From Desmodesmus armatus (lineage: Eukaryota; Chlorophyta; Chlorophyceae; Sphaeropleales; Scenedesmaceae): a stretch of DNA of 64,000 bases. The translations under genes and the position numbers were made by a program. Of this stretch, positions 46,481-56,499 are shown in pieces (the first letter of the stretch is position 1; every line of letters begins with the position of its first letter). Where the stretch lies: positions 186,001-250,000 of the forward strand of contig VIIQ02000051.1 in the NCBI GenBank assembly GCA_007449985.2. The letters run 5' to 3'. The notes under the pieces were generated by a model, which was given only the letters and a program-made list of their open reading frames with translations, was not told the origin of the DNA and did not search any database.

Positions 46481-48621
46481 TCACAGCTGCATGCGCTGCA
46501 GGAGCTCCAGCTGCTGTTGCAGGTTGCCAGCATCAAAGGCTGCTGCCAGGGGTGCAGTCTCCTCCTGGTACAGCTCTGTATCTGCAGCCTCGTACCCCAA
46601 CCTGTTCCAGCGCTGGCTGTTCTGCTGCCTCCGGTTCGAGGCCTGTGTGTGCGCTGCCGAGGCTGCATACAGCTTGGAGGCTGCAGCTGCCTGCGCGGCG
46701 GAGTTAGCCGCAGCAGCAGCCATTTGGTTCACGTGCATGATGCTCTGCAGCTGCTGCTGGAACATGACAGCCTCTGGGGCGAGGCCGCCGTTGCCGGTGC
46801 TGCTGCTGCCTGCTGCGGCAGCAGCAGCAGCGACGGCATTCTGTTGTGCCTGCATGAGGAGCATGGCAGCAGTGTCGGGGGACACGCCTTGCGCAGTCAG
46901 CGTGGCCAGGGCGGCAGCGGTCTCTGCACTGATGCCACCGTTGCCGTTCTGTACAGCAGTCATGCTGTTGATGATCTCCTGCAGCTGCTGCAGCTGTGCA
47001 ACCTGGGCGCGCCTGGAGTTGATGGCAGCTGCTGCAGCCGCGAGATCTGCAGGTGTGGCAAGGCTCGCGGGGCAGCAGGGGCTGTCCATACTGCCGCTGC
47101 TGCTCGTTGCGTTGCTGTCATAGCGCAGCAAGCCGTTCAGGCTGCGGGTCTGCTCCATCTGGAGTGCGCTGGCAGCAGCTGCTGCCGCTGCGGCCACCTG
47201 TGTGTCGACTGTGCTGTCCAGGCTGTAGCGGCCAAAGGCGCTCTGGGACATGCCGGCGGACATGCCGCCAATGTCGCAGCTGGCCCTGCCGGGCTGCCAC
47301 ATGCCCATGCGGTTGATGCTGCTGCTGGCCGGTGTAGGTGGCAGTGCCGCCTCAAAGGATGCGCGCGCAGCCACGGCTGCAGCTGTAGCGGCCGCCTGCT
47401 GCTGCTGCTGCTGCTGCTGGGCCAGGACCTGTGGGGAGGGAGGCACTGGACCGTAGGCGCTGAAGGTAGAGTCGACAGAGGGGCGGCCGGACCAACAGCT
47501 TTGCCTGTCCATGGACGAGCGCATGGAGGTGGCGGTGTAGCTCTCCATGGACGCCCTGTTGCCAACGCTGTTGATGTCACAGCTGTTGCGCCCGCGCAGG
47601 TAACCCCAGGACTCGAGCGAGGTGCGTGAGCCTGCACGGGACATAGGGTTCATGTCCATGGAGGGCCTGTGGTCTGTTGAGGCCCTGCCGGGGAAGGGTG
47701 GGGGCATGCCGGAGTAGTCCAGGGAGGGGCCCCGAGAGGAGCCACCTGCTGGGGGTGCTCCTGCAGAGGGGTCTGTGAAGCTGTCTGCCGCAGCCACCAG
47801 GTTGCAGAGCAGCTGCTGCTGCCGGATGTTCTTGGGTGTGGCCGCAAAGGGGTTCTTGGCAGAGGTTGAGTGGCTGCCGTGGCCGTTCTGCTGCCGGCCG
47901 GTGCCGTTGCGGGCGTTGCCGTTGCTGTGGTTGCTGCTGCGCTCCTGGGTGCTGCCAGCAGGTGCTGCTGCTGCAGGCTCTGTGCGGCCATGACTGGCGG
48001 TGGTGCTGTCACTGGGCTGCTTGGCTGCCTCAGCTGCTGAGGGCCCACTGCTGTAGCTGGACTGGGAGCCGCGGCGCTGGCGACGGGGGAACTTTGCTGC
48101 AATGACAGGGTTGGTCATGGCACTGCCGTCCAGGATACAGGCCTGCACAGAGGACAGGGGGGGAGGGGGCACGTGCTGTTGAAGAGGGAGGGGGTGGGGG
48201 CGTGCAAGCATACTGAGGCTGGCAGCTGTCTCCAGGGAGTGTTGGGTGGTTGATGCCTCGTTGCTTTGTGACCTGTTGTGAGCTATAGTCAACAACTGGG
48301 AACGCTGCTGCTGCTGGCACGGCACGTACAGGAACAGCAGGAAGTGCAGTGGAAGTCATGCACAGCTGCGGGAGCTGGACGCCAGGCTGTCGCAGCAACC
48401 ACAACAGGGGCCAGTGGCAAGTATGGCCGTGTTGTATGGGAGACACTCACGGGAATGAACACCCCTGTGCCACTGCCAGCTGGACCTGGGCTCCCGCTGG
48501 TCCTGGAGCCACTCTGGGATGAGCTCTCACTCTGCTGGTCGTCCAGCGAGGCAACAGACGCGGTTGCAACGTCCTCCATGTTCTTGGCTACGATATCTGC
48601 GGCACAATACATCTTTCTCAA
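46481..48621 (-). CDS. Low-complexity protein with an array of R-x-S-x-D/E motifs, function unknown
   Basis: Family not recognised. Exons 48621-48451 (start MRKMYCAADIV; an in-frame ATG at 48612 is the alternative) and 48142-46481 join in phase to about 610 residues. Exon one is acidic and Ser-rich (VASLDDQQSESSSQSGSR). Exon two opens with ACILDGSAMTNPVIAAKF and a basic PRRQRRGSQSS patch. Between about 47750 and 47190 lie nine or more motifs of the form R-x-S-x-D/E: RASTD, RPSMD, RTSLES, RNSCDI, RASMES, RSSMDR, RPSVDS, RASCDI, RYSLDS, typical of sites for basophilic kinases or 14-3-3 binding. The C-terminal half is Ala/Gln-rich helical, ending in QQQLELLQRMQL. It may be a phospho-regulated scaffold or RNA-binding cofactor; that is inference only. 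Confidence 0.7.
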
Positions 48622-49450
48622 AGGCTGTCGTCGCCTCTACCGAGCAGGAGAAGTCTGATGGATGGGGAGGCTAAAGTATAAAAAAGTGGCACAGCCAGGG
48701 ACGTGAGCGGGTTCAATGCACTGCATTCACGTGCATCCAGGCACACCGTAAACGCCAGGGGCCTGCGAAAGCCCTGTCGCAAACTGGCTGTCTACAAGGA
48801 CGACTGGAAAGACACGAGACCACAGCCCACACAACTCACCTATGACACTTTTGTACCTTGCGAAACACCACCAGGGAGCTAGCTATGTGAAAGCGATGAA
48901 TCTTGAGACGTCAAGTTCCTGCGGGGCGCTCTTAGTCTGGGTAATGCCAATCTGAGTTACGAACTTCAAGAGACCAAAGCAAGAGAACAAAGTGCGCAGC
49001 AAAGGGGATGGACGCGGTAAAGAGCAAACTTGTCATTTTGTTCGCTGATATGCAGTCAGTTGTGTTATATTTACTTCTGGCTCTCTCTTGCGACTAGATT
49101 GCACTTGAAGTTGTGGGCGTGTGTTCAATTGCACAAGGCAGGGGTCGCTGGGGCCTCAAGTCCCGTCCAGGCTGTGCCGTTCAGACCCAGGCTGTTCCCA
49201 ACCGATCCAAATCAAGAAAATCGGCGCTACCGTCCGCGGTGACCCGTCGAAGTGGTGGAGGCAATGCTTTGAGCAGAGGTGTTTGCTCCTCTGAGGGAAC
49301 CTTGCAGGGGGGAGGGGGGTGGGCCCCCCCCTCTGGCGTTGGCCTTGTGCCGATGCAGCTGCTATTATCGACAATGTTGCTATGAGGGGGTAGACCCCCT
49401 CACGCCCCCCCCCCCCCCGTGGGCATCCTGGACAAGGGTTTCTGAGACAC
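48622..49450. other. Upstream region of the minus-strand gene
   Basis: About 830 bases with no convincing gene. It should hold the promoter of the minus-strand gene ending at 46481. A+T-richer patches occur at 48670-48690 and 48990-49060. Confidence 0.4.
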
Positions 49451-49875
49451 GTGGTGGCATTGCATCTGTGTTGCAGCAGAGCCCCACCTGTGCACTCTCG
49501 CAGCTACTAGTAGCGACACTGCCTCTTTCGTGGAGGGGGGAGACCCCCCTCACACTCCCCCCCCCCCCCCCCCCCGCCGCCCCGAATGGGCCCTCGTGGT
49601 GGCATTGCATCTGTGTTGCAGCAGAGCCCCACCTGTGCACTCTCGCAGCTACTAGTAGCGACACTGCCTCTTTGTGGAGGGGGGAGACCCCCCTCACACT
49701 CCCCCCCCCCCCCTCCGCCCCCCGAATGGGCCCTCGTGGTGGCATTGCATCTGTGTTGCAGCAGAGCCCCACCTGTGCACTCTCGCAGCTACTAGTAGCG
49801 ACACTGCCTCTTTCGTGGAGGGGGGAGACCCCCCTCACACTCCCCCCCCCCCTCCGCCCCCCGAATGGGCCCTCG
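49451..49875. repeat. About 140-bp tandem repeat (3 copies) with G6/C6 hairpins and poly-C runs
   Basis: Copies start at 49451, 49596 and 49736. Each begins GTGGTGGCATTGCATCTGTG, contains TACTAGTAGCGACACTGCC, then a G-run/C-run hairpin (GGAGGGGGG AGA CCCCCCTC), a poly-C tract of 10-18, and CCGAATGGGCCCTCG. Copies differ mainly in poly-C length. Confidence 0.92.
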
Positions 49876-50726
49876 CAGAGTTTGGGGTCGCTGGGACACC
49901 TGGTGGCCCTGGTGGCGATGCAGTTGAATTGCAGCAAGGCCTACATGTGCACTCACGGCATCAGTCAGCACTGTGGTTTGTGGTTTATGAATAACCGTTA
50001 TTGATTGTTGATAAGTCTTTGTTTAATCCTTGCTTGTTTGCGTTTGGCACGCGTTTTCTTTGTGCTACAGTACAGCCTAACTTCAACCGAGCCAAAGTCC
50101 TTACATGTTTTCATGACGGGGTATTAGATATTGTAGCATAATAGAGGCGCTCGTGACACAGTAGCGTCACTCGTTTGGGTCGATCACGAACACACCCCTG
50201 TGCCCGTAGCGTCCCTCGCTGGCGTCTCCACAGGTTTCTAGGCGTTTTCTTGGTGCCTAAGCTTACTTCGACCCGTTCTCACGACTTGTTGAACCAGCAG
50301 TTGTTGGCCGTTGCCGGATGACAAATTTGGTCGTTGGTTTATTACTCTTTTGGAGCCCCCCAGTCACTCCGAAGGTTCCTTCGGAATCCTTCTCCGAGGA
50401 CAGGCCTTACTCGACTCGTATCGTATCAGCCTCTGGTCTGCGACTCAGAGCGACCACACCCATTAGCAAGCACACATTGCGGCGCCACTCAAGGGTGTCC
50501 ACACCACACCTCAACTGGTGACCACCATGGCTGACAAGCCAGAGTCAGTAAAGCCCTCTGCATCGTGGCTGTGGCTGCATGAGGTCATAATAGTGACAAA
50601 TAGTCATTCCGTGTGCCTAAACACGCCTACTCCCTTGTTGCGCATCTCCAGGCTGCAATATAAGGTTGCCACACCGCAGGGAGCACAGGGCCAACATTGC
50701 TGCAGCCAGGGCCGCATTTGCTGCTG
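49876..50726. other. Intergenic, nothing recognised
   Basis: About 850 bases without a domain-bearing frame, between two repeat blocks. Confidence 0.35.
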
Positions 50727-50742
50727 CTGCTGCTGGTGGTGG

Positions 50743-50776
<34 letters not shown>

Positions 50777-52295
50777 GGTGGCCCTGCTACGTGGTGGTGG
50801 TGGTGGTGGTGGCCCTGCTACGTGGTGGTGGTGGTGGTGGTGGCCCTGCTACGTGGTGGTGGTGGTGGTGGTGGTGGCCCTGCTACGTGGTGGTGGTGGT
50901 GGTGGTGGTGGCCCTGCTACGTGGTGGTGGTGGTGGTGGTGGCCCTGCTACGTGGTGGTGGTGGTGGTGGTGGCCCTGCTACGTGGTGGTGGTGGTGGTG
51001 GTGGTGGCCCTGCTACGTGGTGGTGGTGGTGGTGGTGGTGGCCCTGCTACGTGGTGGTGGTGGTGGTGGTGGTGGCCCTGCTACGTGGTGGTGGTGGTGG
51101 TGGTGGCCCTGCTACGTGGTGGTGGTGGTGGTGGTGGTGGTGGCCCTGCTACGTGGTGGTGGTGGTGGTGGTGGTGGCCCTGCTACGTGGTGGTGGTGGT
51201 GGTGGTGGCCCTGCTACGTGGTGGTGGTGGTGGTGGTGGTGGCCCTGCTACGTGGTGGTGGTGGTGGTGGTGGCCCTGCTACGTGATGGTGGTGGTGGTG
51301 GTGGTGGCCCTGCTACGTGGTGGTGGTGGTGGTGGCCCTGCTACGTGGTGGTGGTGGTGGTGGTGGTGGTGGCCCTGCTACGTGGTGGTGGTGGTGGTGG
51401 TGGCCCTGCTACGTGGTGGTGGTGGTGGTGGTGGTGGCCCTGCTACGTGGTGGTGGTGGTGGTGGTGGTGGCCCTGCTACGTGGTGGTGGTGGTGGTGGT
51501 GGTGGCCCTGCTACGTGGTGGTGGTGGTGGTGGTGGCCCTGCTACGTGGTGGTGGTGGTGGTGGTGGCCCTGCTACGTGGTGGTGGTGGTGGTGGTGGTG
51601 GCCCTGCTACGTGGTGGTGGTGGTGGTGGTGGTGGCCCTGCTACGTGGTGGTGGTGGTGGTGGTGGTGGCCCTGCTACGTGGTGGTGGTGGTGGTGGTGG
51701 CCCTGCTACGTGGTGGTGGTGGTGGTGGTGGCCCTGCTACGTGGTGGTGGTGGTGGTGGTGGTGGCCCTGCTACGTGGTGGTGGTGGTGGTGGTGGTGGC
51801 CCTGCTACGTGGTGGTGGTGGTGGTGGTGGTGGCCCTGCTACGTGGTGGTGGTGGTGGTGGTGGTGGTGGCCCTGCTACGTGGTGGTGGTGGTGGTGGTG
51901 GTGGTGGCCCTGCTACGTGGTGGTGGTGGTGGTGGTGGTGGCCCTGCTACGTGGTGGTGGTGGTGGTGGTGGTGGCCCTGCTACGTGGTGGTGGTGGTGG
52001 TGGTGGTGGCCCTGCTACGTGGTGGTGGTGGTGGTGGTGGTGGCCCTGCTACGTGGTGGTGGTGGTGGTGGTGGTGGCCCTGCTACGTGGTGGTGGTGGT
52101 GGTGGTGGCCCTGCTACGTGGTGGTGGTGGTGGTGGTGGCCCTGCTACGTGGTGGTGGTGGTGGTGGTGGTGGCCCTGCTACGTGGTGGTGGTGGTGGTG
52201 GTGGCCCTGCTACGTGGTGGTGGTGGTGGTGGTGGCCCTGCAACGTGGTGGTGGTGGTGGTGGTGGCCCTGCTACGTGGTGGTGGTGGTGGTGTG
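50727..52295. repeat. 1.57-kb (GGT)n-type minisatellite, about 46 units of 31/34/37 bp
   Basis: Each unit is GGCCCTGCTACGT followed by a run of GGT triplets. Spacing of the CCCTGCTAC core is 31, 31, 34, 34 and so on, always one more than a multiple of three. All three plus frames therefore stay open, cycling through (V)nALLR, (G)nPAT and (W)nPCY. The plus strand has almost no C outside the core and strong G-quadruplex potential. No start codon in a good context or splice support; I do not call it coding. Confidence 0.97.
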
Positions 52296-54743
52296 GCCCT
52301 GCCTCACCCCCGCCTCCACCCACACCACCACACCCATGCCCCTCCCCCATGTGCAGCCTGACCCCTCCCCTGTGTGGTGTGACCCCTCCCCTCTGCAGCC
52401 CGACCTTCCCCCCTCTCATCTTGCCCTCCCCCCACCTGTGCCCCCCCCCCCACCCCCACCTCCGCCCCCCGCGAACACTACTACCACAGCCCCCACGAGC
52501 TTGCCTCCCCTCCCTCATGCACGTAACTTCCCTCCCACCCCGCACATATGAAACCAACTGTGTGGAACCACCTCTACACTGCCGTTCACTGTATAGGCTG
52601 CATCCACAACCAGGCGGCTTGAGAGGGGTTGCATTGCTCGTCCAAGAGCCAGACAGTGCTGCACGTCATCACTGCACACCTCATGGTTTGTGGTGCACCA
52701 GCAGCAGCATCATGATCCCTGCAGGCCCTGAGGGCAGCTCTATCAGGGGCCCTGATAGAGCTGCCCTGCAAGGATCATGAGCCACTGAGTGGGCTCAGTG
52801 TGCCCTGCGCACGAAATCATTGACAACGTGTGTTGACACATGAGTTGCAACCAGCCAGTCCAATTGAGTCAGGATAAAAGATAAAGATACAGAGACACCC
52901 CCTTGGTCTCTTAACGCCATAGGACTTCTTCCCAAATGAGTCAGGATATATCAGGAAATGTAAAGGTCGCAGGAGGGCGCATGTGTGTATACTATACACA
53001 CAGTAGTACTGTGGCAACCTGCACTAGTGCTGCTAGCAAGGCAGCGCTGCGTTGGCGGCAGTCTCTGAGGCTGGCAAATTTTGCTGGCTGCGGCTGAAGG
53101 GGCGTGAGAGGGGTCGGGGGTGAGTGCCACACCTGGCAGCCGAGCTGGGCGGCACTGGATATGAGTTTGCATCCGGGCAGCCCAGGGCACTAGACAGGCA
53201 AGCGAAGGCACGAGACAGGCAAAGCACAGGAAGCCTGCCGACGGGTGCGCTAATATGCGGACGGGGACCATTGGGGATGCCTGCCCGCTGCAATGTGCTA
53301 GTGTGACAGAGTCAAGGTGGTTCTCCAAGTTGAATGTGCAACTTGTACGCACAAGCACGTATTCAATAGCACCATGCACCTGGGTCAATGTACACCGTGC
53401 CACCATGCTGAGCCTGTGACAGTCACTGTCACGGTAGCATTTTGGTGGGCTTGTTAGTACGGTAGCATTTTGGTGGGCTTGTTACAGACAGGGCTGTGTT
53501 GAGTCACAGTTGGCTGACATGCCTCCTGCCACCATCAACAACGAGGTGCATCATGCTGGCGACCAGCATGTATGTACAGGGTGCCAACCAGGAGAACAAG
53601 GGACTCTTTTTGACTGCAGCACCAACAGGGTCCTAGGCACAGAGCTGGCGGTGCATATGCAGGTTGCAATTGCAGGGTCACTAGGAACAACAGCAACCCT
53701 GTGAATGGTGCCCAGACACACTACAAATCATCAGGATTGCGTGCATTTCTACCCAGTACTGGACGTGTGTAACACACATGCGTCTAAAGTGGCAGCGACC
53801 AGCACTTTGATGGCAGCCTTCATTGCTGTGATGATGTTGATGGCCTTGTGATCACAGACTGCAGTCCGACTGTGGCACACGACTCCAGGTTTCCCAGCTG
53901 GTCCCGTGGCAGGCGCAGCCTTCAGCATTCAGGGGTGCCATCTGGGCACTGTAGCCAGGGTGTGTGCGCTTCTCACGCTGTGATCACATGTCATGACAGC
54001 ACTCCCACGTAGTGATCCAGATGATTTGTCAGTCACTGAGTGTGATGAAGGGAGTGCTCCAAGATATGGGGCGACAGGGTCTGTGCATTCTGTGTCTTTG
54101 TTGTCAGCTGTTGACTGTAGCTGCATCAACCTGGGTACAGCAGCTTGATGCCAGCCGCTATGATAGTCCGTCGCCCCTTGTGATCCAATGACAGCTCGCA
54201 TTGGCAGCTGCAGATGCTGTCAGGGAGCCAAACACCTGTGCATCCATCTCTTACAGTGCAGTCAAGTACCAAGCAAGCTCTACCCCTGGTGGAGCAAGTG
54301 GTGTTGCCGTCAACCAGGGTCGCATTTACCACTTGATCACTGACCGAATTCCCGACGGAGAAGGAAAGGGAGAGCAAACCGATACCAGCTAGTGGAGCAA
54401 TAAATAAAGTATTGGGCAGCACTGTATGGTCTGAATGGCGTGGTGTATGTGTACGACAATTGCAGCGTCGATTTGTCATCAGCAGCACTGGGTGTAGGTT
54501 ATTTCGTTCGGTCCGCCTTGACTTGTCAGAGTGCCCCGTTTCAAGCTGCCAGCCTGGCTTGCTTGGCAGATTGTCTGAATCATTGCTCTTGCGTGCAGCA
54601 GCTACAGCCAGTCTTGACTGGCTCCAGGTCAAGTCTTGCCCTTTCAACACGCCCTCAAGACTGCGACTGCACGTCCACCTGGCCTCATTCGTGCCCAATT
54701 GAAATCTTACAAGACGGACAGCGTCGGCAGATTGATTGCAAAA
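52296..54743. other. 2.4 kb of C-rich tail, hairpin and intergenic DNA
   Basis: 52296-52550 is C-rich simple sequence that flanks the minisatellite. After it come a long hairpin (52710-52780) and a 28-bp tandem duplication near 53429-53485 (CGGTAGCATTTTGGTGGGCT). A 232-codon minus frame at 54126-54824 overlaps the next gene and was rejected. No other gene seen. Confidence 0.4.
52710..52780. repeat. Near-perfect 31-bp hairpin with an 8-nt bulge
   Basis: Left arm 52710-52748 and right arm 52750-52780 pair through GGGCAGCTCTATCAGGG and its complement, one central G as loop, and through TCATGATCC-TGCAG with one mismatch. The only large interruption is GCCCTGAG in the left arm. A small second hairpin, TGAGCC/GGGCTCA, follows at about 52778-52797. 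Confidence 0.85.
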
Positions 54744-56236
54744 ATGACTGAGCAGGAGCCCATAGCCCTTGTGCATGAGCGCGAACTGAACGCCAACCAG
54801 GCGCTGTTGGACCGTCTGCAACATCTACAGCAACGTTTTCCGACAGGCAGCGCGCAGGAGGCCATCTCCGCGCTCTTCAGGCATGGGCAGGAGCTGCAAC
54901 ACCTGCTGCAACAACACACACTGCTGATGTGCAGGATCACTGCAGGACAGGTGAGCTCGAATAGATTTTGTTACGTTTGAAGAACCTACAGAAGCAGGCA
55001 CAGCAGCCTCAGGAGCACCAGAGTGGACATTGTCCCATTCTGTCGTGCCAGGCTGGAGCCCTGGTCGGCTCCAGAAGCATCCTGCAGTGGCAGACAACAG
55101 GCAGCCTTGCGCCATCAACTCAACAGCATCGCAGTGGTCATGAGCGTAAGGCTGCTGCGTTGATAAGCTGGTAGCTTTTCCTCTGTCCTGACAAAGGCTG
55201 GCAGAGCAGCACATTGTCAAGAGACAGCAACACGCCAGAATGGGGTTGGTAGCTGCTGAATAGCTCAGTTGGCACATCAGCAGCTGTCTCACCACTTTCA
55301 CAGTGGCGTTTGCCAATCAAGCTTGCAGAGTTGAGCGCACGGCAGCGAGTGCCTTTCGCCCACCTGCTCCACCCATCATCCTGAATGCTCCTCTGTTGTG
55401 TTGCGGCGTGCCCTACTAGGGATCAGTAATCCTCAGTCAGCAGCAGCTGAGGGCAGCACAAACTGTTGGCATGTTCTGCTGTTAGCCCTTTGGCCTGCGC
55501 TGGTCTCCGAACGATTATTACCTGTGTGAATGCGCGTTGCAGGTGGAGCCAAATGCAGAGGAGCTGCTGCTGCATGCCAGCGCGATCCTGTGCAAGAGTC
55601 AGGTCATACTGGAGACCAGCAAGTCTCTGCTGCGCCAGGGCATGGATGCACGGGCGATTGCCTCTTACCTCCAGGTGCGGCAGCAGTAGGATAGTGTACT
55701 ACACTGATTAGTAATCACGCGGTAACCCCTCCACCCCATGTTCTGTCCAGCTGTGCTAGGGATCCGTCCAAGGCATGTTGTCGGTGTCATGCTGAATGCT
55801 GATGTGCCGTAAAGCATCGCCTCTGTTACAATGCCAGTCACATACCTGCCAGCATATAGTACACATGCGCGTAACATGCAAAGCAGTCCTATCAGATACA
55901 CATTGTGCGACAAGGATAGTAACACTATGACGTTTGCTTGGAAAACCAGGGCTGTGTGTCCCACCTCTGCTGTAGGTTGCTGAGTGGGGCTTGACCATGT
56001 GCACCAATCAGCTGGCAGAGGCCTCTCAGCTAATCGATGAGGATGGTGAGGAGGAGGTGGAGGGGCCAAACCCTGAGCAGCAGCCCGTGCTGGGGGCAGA
56101 GGACCTGCTGCGGCTGATGCTGCTGCGCCAGCAGGCGGGGCTGCCCCCAATGCAGCCGCAAGGTCGGGTCCATGTTGATGAGGAGCTTCAGGACACCGGC
56201 ACAAGCTGCCCGGTGCCACCACACCCCAGTGCTTAA
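54744..56236 (+). CDS. Small helical protein of unknown function
   Basis: I do not recognise the family. Exons 54744-54950, 55543-55674 and 55976-56236 join in phase 0 to 199 residues. The sequence is almost entirely helical: HERELNANQALLDRLQHLQQ, AISALFRHGQELQHLLQQH, ELLLHASAILCKSQVIL, DARAIASYLQVAEWGLTMC, then an acidic stretch DEDGEEEVEG and EDLLRLMLLRQQAG. No signal peptide or membrane segment. The last 24 residues fall in a 120-bp tandem repeat, and a donor-like AAGGTCGGG at 56160-56166 could splice exon three onward instead, so the C-terminus is uncertain. Candidate later exons are listed separately. The ATG has A-rich context (GCAAAAATGA). Confidence 0.6.
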
Positions 56237-56405
56237 GCCTGCTGGTTGGTCTGCACGCGGGTGGGGCGGCTCTATGGCAGAAATGGGGTCCATGTTGATG
56301 AGGAGCTTCAGGACACGGGCACAAGCTGCCCTGTGCCACCACACCCCAATGCTTGAGCCTGGTGGTTGGTCTGCAGGCTGACAGGGCAGGCCTACTACCT
56401 GCCCA
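56166..56405. repeat. 120-bp tandem repeat (2 copies)
   Basis: 56166-56285 and 56286-56405 share GTCCATGTTGATGAGGAGCT, CAAGCTGCC and GGTTGGTCTGCA with few differences; parts recur near 56460-56500. The first copy carries the predicted stop codon of the upstream gene. Confidence 0.9.
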
Positions 56406-56499
56406 GTGCAGCCATGCCGTGATGCTTGAGGCTGCCTCGTGCCGCCATGCCATGATGCTTGAGCCTGCGGCCATGCCCCGGTGCTTGCGCCTGGAGGTT

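Noticed and set aside
50697..52780. Three overlapping plus-strand frames of 487-586 codons
   Set aside because: They are by-products of a minisatellite whose period avoids stops; composition is only V, G, W with a fixed core, and there is no splice, start or domain evidence.
54126..54824. 232-codon minus-strand frame
   Set aside because: It overlaps the first exon of a spliced plus-strand gene, has no domain, and looks like chance openness in low-stop DNA.
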